Under the pieces are notes generated by a model that worked only from the letters and a program-made list of their open reading frames with translations, ran no database searches and was not told where the DNA came from. This document shows positions 1 through 5,518 of a DNA stretch of 8,014 nt, piece by piece; within the stretch, counting starts at the first letter, position 1, and each line of letters starts with the position of its first letter. The stretch lies in assembly GCA_019352125.1 (NCBI GenBank), contig JABBNV010000090.1, forward strand, positions 1-8,014. The letters run 5' to 3'. The position numbers and the translations under genes were made by a program. The stretch is from Acidobacteriota bacterium. Its GTDB lineage: Bacteria; Actinomycetota; Actinomycetes; Actinomycetales; Micrococcaceae.

Positions 1-96
1 GACCCGGACCACCCGGCACGCGTACTCGCCAGTGACTACAAGAAGGCATTTGCGGCGCGGCTCACCGAAGCGGCCCGCGCTTCGCTTAGGAACTGA
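1..96 (+). CDS. 3' end of an unidentified protein gene
   Basis: The frame is open from the first base and ends with TGA at 94-96, giving the last 31 residues of a protein. The tail is rich in Ala, Arg and Lys (it includes KKAFAARLTEAARASLRN) and looks like a C-terminal amphipathic helix. Third codon positions are mostly G or C, which supports real coding in this frame. The start and main body lie outside the window and I do not recognise the family. It belongs to the DNA flanking the transposon. Confidence 0.55.
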   Translation, partial: DPDHPARVLASDYKKAFAARLTEAARASLRN

Positions 97-415
97 CCAG
101 CCTGGCCGCCCGGAACCGCTGCGCCAACTCAGGCCGATACGCCGACGACAGCTCCGCACAACACTCTTCACTCGCTAAGCGTTGTGACCACCGCAAGAAC
201 CCAGGATCGGCTTACGTGCATTGGGGCGACATGTAGCGCTGCGAAAAACAAGCCATTCTTCGATGCGATTCAAAGGCGCATCGTGATTCGGAAATTTTGG
301 GACTCCCTTGCCCCGGTGGGGGACCGGCTTATGGGCGTTCCCAGGGGGGTCCTTTGGTCCGCAAGTGGTGAGAATCGTGTTTCCTCGGAATGGGTTGGCT
401 CACGAATCGACCAAC
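97..415. other. Gene-poor intergenic stretch
   Basis: No convincing gene lies between the upstream gene tail and the HAD gene. Two things are visible. On the minus strand a frame open from 211 down to a TAA at 88-90 has strongly G/C-biased third positions in its last 25 or so codons and could be a gene remnant. At 261-283 there is a perfect 7-bp inverted repeat (CGATGCG/CGCATCG) with a 9-base loop and no T-tract, so it is not a clear terminator. The plus-strand frame at 184-432 gives a protein with no recognisable features. No tRNA or other RNA gene was recognised. Confidence 0.4.
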
Positions 416-1105
416 CTACGTGGTTTCGATAAGAAGTGGCGGCAATTCCGCGAGGCTTTGGATTGTCCCCTGGCGCCTGGCGCCTTCGCGGTTGAGATGG
501 ATGGCTTGGAGCCCCGCGTTCCGGGCTCCCTCGATATCGACCCGGTAGTTGTCTCCGACGTAAACGGTCTCGGCTGGTGATACGTTCATGCTTCGGCAGG
601 GCTGCAGGAAGGCCTCTTGTGCCGGTTTGGTGTGGTTTGTGAGTTCGGAGCTGAAAATCCGGTCCAGGAGCGGTTCGAGACCTATTCTCTTAATTTTCGA
701 CGTTTGCTGGTCGTGGTTCCCGTTGGTGATGACGCCCACCGGCCTGCCGATGGCCCGGAGGCCCCGCAGGGCGGGGGCCGCGTCTGGAAACGCCGACGAG
801 GCTTCCTCATAGTTCTGGAGGTAGGTGGTGAATAGGTCGTCTAGACGGTTGTTCGTTTGGGGGACGGAAAGCCCGGCCAACGGGAGAAACTGGCGGAGCC
901 GCTCACGGCGCTGTTCCTGGAACGAGAGTTCCTTGGTGAGAAACCGGTTGTAATTGACTTCCTCGATTTCAAACCACCAACGTGTCAGTTGGTCGGAACG
1001 CGCCGTTCCAAGATGTTGAAGGAAAGCGTCCACTCCGGCACGGGCAGATACCCGATGATCGAACAAGGTGTTGTCCAGATCGAATAGGATGGCTCGAATT
1101 TTCAC
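416..1105 (-). CDS. HAD superfamily hydrolase (HAD-IA type phosphatase)
   Basis: A 229-residue haloacid dehalogenase-fold protein, a normal length for the HAD-IA group of small-molecule phosphatases. Motif I is FDLDNTLFDH, with nucleophile Asp9 and acid/base Asp11. Residues about 15-100 form the helical cap. Motif II is VITNGN (Thr127, Asn128), motif III is Lys160 in TKPAQEAF, and motif IV is VYVGDN with Asp185 and Asp190, which bind magnesium. The enzyme should remove phosphate from a soluble metabolite in the cytoplasm; the substrate cannot be read from the sequence. The start is GTG at 1103-1105; an in-frame TAA eight codons upstream leaves little room for a longer protein. There is no clear Shine-Dalgarno at the usual distance, and a TAnnnT hexamer lies 6 bases before the GTG. 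The gene is outside the transposon, whose end lies about 210 bp upstream of its start. Confidence 0.9.
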   Translation of the reverse strand: MKIRAILFDLDNTLFDHRVSARAGVDAFLQHLGTARSDQLTRWWFEIEEVNYNRFLTKELSFQEQRRERLRQFLPLAGLSVPQTNNRLDDLFTTYLQNYEEASSAFPDAAPALRGLRAIGRPVGVITNGNHDQQTSKIKRIGLEPLLDRIFSSELTNHTKPAQEAFLQPCRSMNVSPAETVYVGDNYRVDIEGARNAGLQAIHLNREGARRQGTIQSLAELPPLLIETT

Positions 1106-1317
1106 CCGCCAAGCGTAGCCCTGTTCTTAGATGCTTCGTCACCGAAGGATGGTGAAGGCACCCCCGCCGGCGCGATGAATCATCCAGGGTGTTGCAGGGA
1201 CCGGTTGAATACGGCCTCCGATGTGTCTCATTACTAATGGTGGATACAGCGATTCAACCAGAAGGTTTCGAGACATGGTTACGAGAATCGCCGATGGCGA
1301 AGAAACTCGGACAATCT
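1106..1317. other. Flank adjoining the transposon insertion; possible interrupted gene
   Basis: This stretch separates the HAD start from the transposon end. Two frames stay open up to the junction. The minus-strand frame runs from the junction to TGA at 1139-1141 (59 sense codons, ending HRAGGGAFTILR). The plus-strand frame begins at ATG 1221 (MCLITNGGYSDSTRRFRDMV) and reaches the junction without a stop. Either could be a gene cut by the insertion. Neither has a clear ribosome binding site or a recognisable family, and codon usage does not decide between them. An 8-bp inverted repeat, GGTTGAAT (1203-1210) and ATTCAACC (1252-1259), is also present. The last five bases before the element, AATCT (1313-1317), are the predicted left copy of a 5-bp target duplication. 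Confidence 0.4.
1112..1117 (-). promoter_or_regulatory. Possible -10 element for a leaderless HAD transcript
   Basis: On the minus strand TACGCT fits the actinobacterial TAnnnT -10 pattern and sits 6 bases before the GTG of the HAD gene. Transcription would therefore begin at or next to the start codon. Leaderless mRNAs are common in actinobacteria, and this would explain the poor ribosome binding site. No good -35 was found, so this is tentative. Confidence 0.25.
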
Positions 1318-1342
1318 TGTCATTATCAGAAGTCGCCTGCAC
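1318..1342 (+). repeat. Terminal inverted repeat, outer end of the Tn402-like element
   Basis: A 25-bp sequence starts TGTCATTATCAGAAG and finishes CGCCTGCAC. Compared from memory with the Tn402/class 1 integron end (TGTCATTTTCAGAAG then ACGACTGCAC), it matches at 22 of 25 positions, differing at positions 8, 16 and 19. The TGTCA edge faces left, so the element extends to the right, in agreement with the tni module. It is the predicted outermost TniA binding site. Its partner should lie beyond the right edge of the window. Confidence 0.85.
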
Positions 1343-1346
1343 GAAT

Positions 1347-1365
1347 TGTCCAAAGTCGCCTGCAC
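1347..1365 (+). repeat. Second TniA-binding direct repeat
   Basis: The 14-bp core AAGTCGCCTGCACG occurs at 1330-1343 and again, exactly, at 1353-1366, a period of 23 bp. Tn402-family ends are known to carry additional transposase sites in direct repeat inside the terminal repeat, and the 23-bp spacing equals the spacing I recall at the class 1 integron outer end. The 19-bp unit given here, beginning TGTCCAAAG, is read as the second TniA site. Confidence 0.75.
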
Positions 1366-1443
1366 GCCTCGACGCACCAGCGATCGGCACATCGCGAAGC
1401 GACCTTACCCTGCCGGCCAAAGACATCATTTCTATCAGCAAAT

Positions 1444-1473
1444 TTGTTCACAAGCCACGAAGTTTGCTATAGA
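1444..1473 (+). promoter_or_regulatory. Predicted sigma70-type promoter of the cargo operon
   Basis: The -35 hexamer TTGTTC (1444-1449) and -10 hexamer TATAGA (1468-1473) are separated by 18 bp. A TGC directly before the -10 makes it an extended -10 promoter. Transcription would begin near 1480, leaving an untranslated leader of about 95 bases before ATG 1576. The region is AT-richer than its surroundings. It lies just inside the transposon end, so the cargo carries its own promoter. Confidence 0.5.
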
Positions 1474-1575
1474 ACATTGACGATGTCCGATCATGATGTA
1501 ACCATTAACCAATCATCGAGAACTAAAGCTCACAAATCTGTCGAGTGGTCGTTTTCAAGAGATTTCGGGGAAAAG

Positions 1576-1695
1576 ATGAATAAGAAGCGAGCAGCAACGT
1601 CTGTGGTACTTGGAGTAATGACACTTTCTAGCGGCATATTTTTGGCCTCTCCAGCGTTTGCTGAGGGGCCATTAACACGAGCATGTCGGGTGTGA
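1576..1695 (+). pseudogene. Signal-peptide segment of a frameshifted secreted protein
   Basis: This 39-codon frame starts at ATG 1576 after a GGGG-containing ribosome binding site (TTCGGGGAAAAG). It encodes a textbook Sec signal peptide: basic n-region MNKKR, a hydrophobic core at about residues 8-24, and a cleavage site after ASPAFA (residue 29). Only EGPLTRACRV follows before TGA, too little for a mature protein. The adjoining frame (1665-1979) lacks a signal peptide and looks like the missing mature domain. One extra G in the G-run at 1665-1668 would join them into a 134-residue preprotein continuing AEGAINTSMSGVTPGF. I read this as the 5' part of one gene broken by a one-base deletion, a sequencing error in the homopolymer, or less likely a switchable or programmed frameshift. 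Upstream in-frame starts, back to 1189, cross the transposon end and are not credible. Confidence 0.65.
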
Positions 1696-1979
1696 CTCCC
1701 GGGTTCAGTTCGAGAAGTTGGCAAGACTCCCAAATCGATAGAAATGATACTGCTGTCTATCTGTCTGGGTGTAGCACTTCATCCGGAGCTCCAGCCTCCG
1801 TTACGCTGAATCTATACGACGAACATGGGGCCTTTCCAGACGCGAGTGTTGGAACGAGAGTTAATAACTGTGGCGTGAGCAACTGGGGGAACGGACTGAA
1901 CTCCGATCAGTTTCACTTCACTGTTGATGGAATTGCCAACGCATATTCGGTATCCGCGGACGTGACCATAGCCTACTAA
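1683..1979 (+). CDS. Putative secreted two-cysteine peptide, mature part (bacteriocin-like by context)
   Basis: A 98-residue product if started at ATG 1683; the frame is open from 1665. It is rich in Ser, Asn, Gly and Thr, with alternating hydrophobic stretches (ASVTLNLYDEHG, DQFHFTVDG, YSVSADVTIAY) suggesting an all-beta fold. Two cysteines, Cys30 (YLSGC) and Cys63 (RVNNCG), could form one disulfide. On its own it has no export signal and ATG 1683 has no ribosome binding site, so it is more likely the mature domain of the signal peptide encoded at 1576, separated by a -1 frame change. I do not recognise the family; it does not match lactococcin 972 as I remember it. An ABC exporter operon begins 39 bases downstream, which suggests a secreted effector with a dedicated transporter. 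A toxin or bacteriocin role is inference from context. Confidence 0.6.
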   Translation: MSGVTPGFSSRSWQDSQIDRNDTAVYLSGCSTSSGAPASVTLNLYDEHGAFPDASVGTRVNNCGVSNWGNGLNSDQFHFTVDGIANAYSVSADVTIAY

Positions 1980-2018
1980 CAGAACAACTCCTAACCATCG
2001 GCACAGCCAGCAGACTCA

Positions 2019-2777
2019 ATGACGGGGTATTTTTTGTCTTTCACCATTAGCAGTTGCAGTTATTCGTATGGTCGGAAGTTGCCCGTGTTTCGGGACCTGT
2101 CACTGACTTTTGCGCCTGGACGGTCTGTGCTGCTGGGTCCGAATGGGGCGGGAAAGTCCACGCTGTTGTCATTGTGTGCGGATGTTTTTCGCCCCACTCG
2201 GGGCCAGATTTCGCTGGATGGCTTGTCGGCTTCGTCGGCGAGCACTCGGCAGCAGTATCGTTCCTCTGTGGCGTGGCTGCCTCAGCAGACATCGTACTTT
2301 CCCGGCCTAAACGTCAGGGAGCATGTGGCCTACGTCGGTTGGCTTAAGGGCATGAACCGCGCTGATGCTTGGAGCCACTCGCAATCCGCACTCCAGCGTG
2401 TTGGCCTGATGGAGAAAGCGGATCACCGAGCGGGGACTCTCTCTGGTGGCCAGTTGCGCCGGATGGGTATTGCCGGTGCTTTGGTCCACGGCGCGCGAGT
2501 GTTGCTGCTTGATGAGCCAACGGCGGGGCTGGATCCGAATCAGCGCAACCGGTTCAGGCAACTCTTGCTTGACCTTCCCGATGATGTGCATGCCATTGTG
2601 TCGACTCATCAAATTGAGGACGTTCATGACGTCTTTGACAACATAGCTGTGTTGGATCGCGGAGCGTTGGTCTACGCGGACACGGTACCGAATTTTATTG
2701 CTCGGGCTACGAAGGGTGATTCCCAACCCGAACGGGTAGCGAACGCTTACGCAGATCTGATCGAAGACGAGGCATGA
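2019..2777 (+). CDS. ABC transporter ATP-binding protein
   Basis: A 252-residue nucleotide-binding subunit that powers the permeases encoded by the next two genes at the cytoplasmic face of the membrane. All ABC motifs are present: Walker A GPNGAGKST (40-48), Q-loop Gln89 in WLPQQ, signature LSGGQ (141-145), Walker B VLLLDE (161-166) followed by PTAGLD, and the H-switch His197 in STHQ. This resembles the exporter ATPases found with bacteriocin immunity and multidrug efflux operons; such families drive export. ATG 2019 has only a weak ribosome binding site. TTG at 2034, preceded by GACGGGG at about 7 bases, is a possible alternative start and would remove the first five residues, leaving the fold intact. 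The stop overlaps the next start in ATGA, so translation is probably coupled. Third codon positions favour G and T, unlike the last gene of the operon. Confidence 0.93.
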   Translation: MTGYFLSFTISSCSYSYGRKLPVFRDLSLTFAPGRSVLLGPNGAGKSTLLSLCADVFRPTRGQISLDGLSASSASTRQQYRSSVAWLPQQTSYFPGLNVREHVAYVGWLKGMNRADAWSHSQSALQRVGLMEKADHRAGTLSGGQLRRMGIAGALVHGARVLLLDEPTAGLDPNQRNRFRQLLLDLPDDVHAIVSTHQIEDVHDVFDNIAVLDRGALVYADTVPNFIARATKGDSQPERVANAYADLIEDEA

Positions 2778-4066
2778 TGCCGCGTTCGGTCTTGCCGTTG
2801 CTGTCCCGCCCAGCTGTGTGGGCGTTGCCGATCGCCCTTGTTTTGGTGGGGTTGTTCGCGTTCAATACGGTAGATCCGTTGGAATTTGCGGGGTATTGGG
2901 ATGCTACGTTGGCCAGCTCGGGCATATTCATTATCCTTTCCAGCCCGATTTGTGCCGTCGTGTCGGCCATCGAAGGATCCCGGCTCCGTGTGGGGCGAGG
3001 AACGCAGATTCAACCCACTCGTTCTGGAACGGCAATCTATTGGCAGCGGCTGTGGCCTTCGTTGGCCCTGGGTGCAGTCCTCCAAGCGGTAGCTTTCCTC
3101 CTCGCGGCCCGCGCATCGTGGGGTGCTCCTGGTATACCGAATCCGTGGTTCTTCGTAGCGTTCATGGCAGTGATCGCAGCGCATTCCGCTCTCGGGCTAC
3201 TCCTTGGCCGGCTGGTACCCCTACCTATCGGAATTCCGGTGGCGCTGCTTCTTTCCTTTGGTTGGTTAGGATTCGCCTGGGCGGTACCCTTCTTTCCGCC
3301 TCGTTACATGGCGGGGCTTTCCCTATCGGATTGTTGCCGGGTCCAGTACGCCATGGACCCGCGCGCCGTAGCAACCACTATCGTGTTCAATACTGCGGTT
3401 TTCGGTGTTCTCTTTCTCTGCGCGGCATCCTTGGCAACTAGGCTGCAACGACGCACGGCACGACGGCGGGCAATCGCCTCAGCGGCATTTGTGGCGATCG
3501 CCGTCGTCGTCTCATTGGCCATTGCGGCTCCGCTAGGGCCGTACCCCACCCAGCCACGAGCCGCCTCTGACTCTCACTGTGAAGGCGACAGCCCCACCAT
3601 TTGCCTCTTTCCGGAACAAGAGCGTACCGCGGGCCTGCGTGAAACTATCACCACCGCCATCACCGCTCTAAAGAAAACCGGCGCCAATGTTCCCAGCCGG
3701 GTGGACGCCGCCGCCACCACATCTACAGCGACCACACTCCCGATCGGTGTAGGAATCACGTCCACACCACCGATCATTGTGACATCGCTGGCCAATGGTT
3801 TCCTCCAGCCCAGCCGGTACGCGTACTGCTCGGACGAGAAGGCCTTGCAGGAACGGCAGGTGGCCTCAATGACGATCGTGAGTTGGCTGGTCCGCCACAT
3901 GGCAACACCAGAAACAGGCGTTAACCCGGAAAGTGTTCCCGGATTCAAGGATGGTTCCGGTGAGATCACGAAAGTTTTACAGCTTCCCCCAGCCGCGCAA
4001 ACAGCATGGGTAAATAAGACCTTGCCCGCACTGACGGACTGCTCCGTGCCGATTGATCTGCCGTGA
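2774..4066 (+). CDS. ABC transporter permease with extracytoplasmic C-terminal domain
   Basis: A 430-residue membrane protein. Hydrophobic segments lie at about 13-31, 45-65, 96-113, 126-147, 152-171, 199-221 and 234-254, giving seven predicted helices. A basic stretch, RLQRRTARRR (223-232), between the last two should be cytoplasmic, which puts residues 255-430 outside the cell. That domain has four cysteines: Cys269 and Cys277 in the SHCEG and TICLFPEQE region, Cys352 in YAYCSDE and Cys423 in LTDCSVP, enough for two disulfides. It is longer than an ordinary 6-TM permease of this class. I recall similar C-x-W/F-PE-type domains in actinobacterial peptide-associated transporters but cannot name the family with certainty. 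ATG 2774 overlaps the ATPase stop (ATGA) and the stop overlaps the next start (GTGA), so the three proteins are probably made together as one complex. Base composition changes from G-rich to C-rich within the gene. Confidence 0.85.
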   Translation: MMPRSVLPLLSRPAVWALPIALVLVGLFAFNTVDPLEFAGYWDATLASSGIFIILSSPICAVVSAIEGSRLRVGRGTQIQPTRSGTAIYWQRLWPSLALGAVLQAVAFLLAARASWGAPGIPNPWFFVAFMAVIAAHSALGLLLGRLVPLPIGIPVALLLSFGWLGFAWAVPFFPPRYMAGLSLSDCCRVQYAMDPRAVATTIVFNTAVFGVLFLCAASLATRLQRRTARRRAIASAAFVAIAVVVSLAIAAPLGPYPTQPRAASDSHCEGDSPTICLFPEQERTAGLRETITTAITALKKTGANVPSRVDAAATTSTATTLPIGVGITSTPPIIVTSLANGFLQPSRYAYCSDEKALQERQVASMTIVSWLVRHMATPETGVNPESVPGFKDGSGEITKVLQLPPAAQTAWVNKTLPALTDCSVPIDLP

Positions 4067-4659
4067 TCTGGTGGCTCAAAGCCAACCGGCTTCTCTGGCT
4101 GATTGGCACACCTCTGGTGGCGGCAATTTTGTGTGCGCTACTAACTGACTTCGGCATTGCATTTCCCAGCCTAGGCTCAGCGTCACCGTTTGCCAGCATC
4201 AGGCTCTACGCAATCCTTCCCCTAGCCGGGGCCCTAGCAGTTGCACACAGCCTCGACGCCGGCCAACGTCCAGGGTATATCTCGGCATCCAGACGAACCG
4301 CCGGCCTCGACTATGCCATCAACCTCACACCAATTATCATCACCTGCCTGGTCTCCGTCCCCATGACCGCCCTCGGATCCACGATTGCCCCCGAACTGAT
4401 CCGTAATATCTTCGGGTTCATAGGGCTGCAAATGATCGCTGCACCTTTCTTCGGCAGTCGAACCCAAAGCTTCGTCCCAGTGGCCTACGTCTTTATTGCC
4501 GCATTATTCGGCCGAGACAGTGGCGCAGTAGCAACCTTCTGGGCCTGGCCTCTAGGCAACACCGACCTCAAATACTGGTACCTGCCGCTATTCATCTTTG
4601 TCCTCGGTAGTTCCGCACAATTCACCCTCAACGCCAGGAAATTAGCTACTGACGACTAA
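4063..4659 (+). CDS. Second ABC transporter permease-like membrane protein
   Basis: A 198-residue integral membrane protein with about six hydrophobic segments (roughly 11-28, 45-63, 84-106, 115-130, 136-150 and 172-188) and no extra soluble domain. It starts at GTG 4063 in a GTGA overlap with the preceding stop, so it is translationally coupled and most likely the second transmembrane subunit, pairing with the 430-residue permease over the shared ATPase. I do not recognise a named family. Its third codon positions are strongly C-biased (for example 8 G against 27 C in the whole 4321-4380 segment), unlike the ATPase gene. It is the last gene of the cargo operon; no clear intrinsic terminator follows. 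Export of the upstream peptide or self-protection is the likely role, by context only. Confidence 0.8.
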   Translation: MIWWLKANRLLWLIGTPLVAAILCALLTDFGIAFPSLGSASPFASIRLYAILPLAGALAVAHSLDAGQRPGYISASRRTAGLDYAINLTPIIITCLVSVPMTALGSTIAPELIRNIFGFIGLQMIAAPFFGSRTQSFVPVAYVFIAALFGRDSGAVATFWAWPLGNTDLKYWYLPLFIFVLGSSAQFTLNARKLATDD

Positions 4660-4771
4660 CCGACAATCAGAACATGCTTAGAATCTAGAATCACAAGCGG
4701 CTACTACCGTAAGGTGCCGTGAGCGTCGACGCGGAGACAGCCCAACAGATTTCGCAATCTCTTCTGAGGGA
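4660..4771. other. Short convergent intergenic region with small palindromes
   Basis: This lies between the stops of the cargo operon and the convergent resolvase gene. It holds a 10-bp palindrome GCGTCGACGC and a short hairpin AGATT-TCGC-AATCT. A perfect palindrome GGATTAATCC crosses the resolvase stop. None is followed by a T-tract, so no intrinsic terminator can be claimed for either operon. No open frame of interest was seen. Confidence 0.35.
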
Positions 4772-5410
4772 TTAATCCTCAATTTTGTGAATTCCATTAT
4801 TTGATGTTAAGAGCTTCTTTCCATATGGCCGCAGCGTTCCTTGGGGAGAAACATGGCGGTAAAGGGTTTGACGGGTGACGCCGAGTTCCGTGCATAGCTC
4901 ACCAACTTTGGTTTCGGGTTGGCCCATGGCGGCCATTGCTAGACGGACTTTGGCGGCCGTCATCTTGTAAGGGCGGCCACCTTTTCGTCCACGGGCGCGC
5001 GCAGAGGCGAGGCCAGCAACGGTTCGTTCTGAGATGAGTGCGCGTTCGAATTCGGCCAGAGCTGCGAAGATCCCGAAGACGAGCTTGCCCGAGGCCGTGG
5101 TGGTGTCGATGGTGGCACCCTCACCGGTGAGGACTTTCAACCCGATTCCCCGGTCCGTGAGGTCATGGACGGTGTTCACCAAATGACGGAGGTCCCTACC
5201 CAACCTGTCGAGTTTCCAGACCAGCAGGGTGTCCCCGTCTCGCATCCCCTTCAGGCAGGCGGCCATTTGGGGCCGATCGTCCTTCTTTCCCGAGGCGTGG
5301 TCCTCGTAAAGGTTGACGGCATCAACTCCGGCGGACAGGAGCGCGTCGCGTTGCAGGTCGGTGCTTTGCGACCCGTCCGCTTTCGAGACCCGCATGTATC
5401 CGATCAGCAC
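4772..5410 (-). CDS. tniR: Serine recombinase, transposon resolvase (TniR/TniC type)
   Basis: A 212-residue small serine recombinase that resolves the cointegrates produced by replicative transposition. The N-terminal catalytic domain begins VLIGYMRVSKADGSQ with nucleophile Ser9 (YMRVS), then ASGKKDDRPQ with Arg46, and the family motif VWKLDRLGRDL with Arg69 and Arg72. The long E helix (IFAALAEFERALISERT) leads to a C-terminal helix-turn-helix (KVGELCTELGVTRQTLYRHV) for binding res. I chose GTG 5408-5410 because AAGGAGG stands 8 bases before it on the minus strand and the protein then begins right at the conserved fold. A longer reading from ATG 5458 would add 16 atypical residues encoded within the res region. 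The gene directly follows tniQ and res, as in Tn5053 and Tn402. Its promoter appears to overlap the res site, so resolvase probably represses itself. Confidence 0.93.
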   Translation of the reverse strand: MLIGYMRVSKADGSQSTDLQRDALLSAGVDAVNLYEDHASGKKDDRPQMAACLKGMRDGDTLLVWKLDRLGRDLRHLVNTVHDLTDRGIGLKVLTGEGATIDTTTASGKLVFGIFAALAEFERALISERTVAGLASARARGRKGGRPYKMTAAKVRLAMAAMGQPETKVGELCTELGVTRQTLYRHVSPQGTLRPYGKKLLTSNNGIHKIED

Positions 5411-5424
5411 ACCTTTCTCCTCCT

Positions 5425-5518
5425 TGTCATTTATACGTTCGTTTACGTGACACGTCATTTTCGAAAATACATACCATGTTCAAAAATTGTCGCTTAACCC
5501 GTTACTTATTCTAAGTCA
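5425..5518. other. Putative res (resolution) site
   Basis: The gap between tniQ and the resolvase gene is AT-rich and contains repeated half-sites of the form TGTCRYNTA. At 5425-5452 two 14-bp arms (TGTCATTTATACGT and TCGTTTACGTGACA) form an imperfect inverted repeat, 10 of 14 matching, with a total of 28 bp. This is the length of the crossover site I of Tn3-family resolvases. Further half-sites are CGTCATTTT at 5453 and TGTCGCTTA at 5488, the latter within a 31-bp block that reaches the tniQ stop. The perfect palindrome ATTTTCGAAAAT lies at 5457-5468. The position between tniQ and the resolvase gene is where res lies in Tn5053/Tn402. The 28-bp site is next to the resolvase gene rather than far from it, which differs from the Tn3 order as I recall it. 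Confidence 0.6.
5430..5458 (-). promoter_or_regulatory. Predicted resolvase promoter embedded in res
   Basis: On the minus strand ATGACG (5458-5453) and TATAAA (5435-5430) are spaced by 17 bp, a good sigma70-type match. The spacer lies wholly within the 28-bp inverted repeat, so bound resolvase would block it. Transcription would begin near 5423, very close to the ribosome binding site, giving a very short leader; this closeness is a reason for caution. Confidence 0.4.

Noticed and set aside
261..283. Hairpin CGATGCG/CGCATCG as a transcription terminator
   Set aside because: The stem is only 7 bp with a 9-base loop and no T-tract on either side in the expected position.
1189..1575. N-terminal extension of the signal-peptide frame back to ATG 1189
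   Set aside because: The extension would cross the transposon end, the repeated transposase sites and the promoter, and would place a signal peptide in the interior of the protein.
1576..1979. Lactococcin 972-family bacteriocin
   Set aside because: Export signal and neighbouring ABC operon fit, but the mature sequence lacks the family pattern I remember and has two cysteines, so only a context-based label is given.
4735..4780. Short palindromes as a bidirectional terminator between the convergent operons
   Set aside because: Stems are 5 bp with no T-tract; one palindrome simply spans the resolvase stop codon.
5411..5458. Longer resolvase starting at ATG 5458
   Set aside because: It adds 16 residues upstream of the conserved recombinase fold, encoded in the res inverted repeat, while GTG 5410 has an AAGGAGG ribosome binding site.
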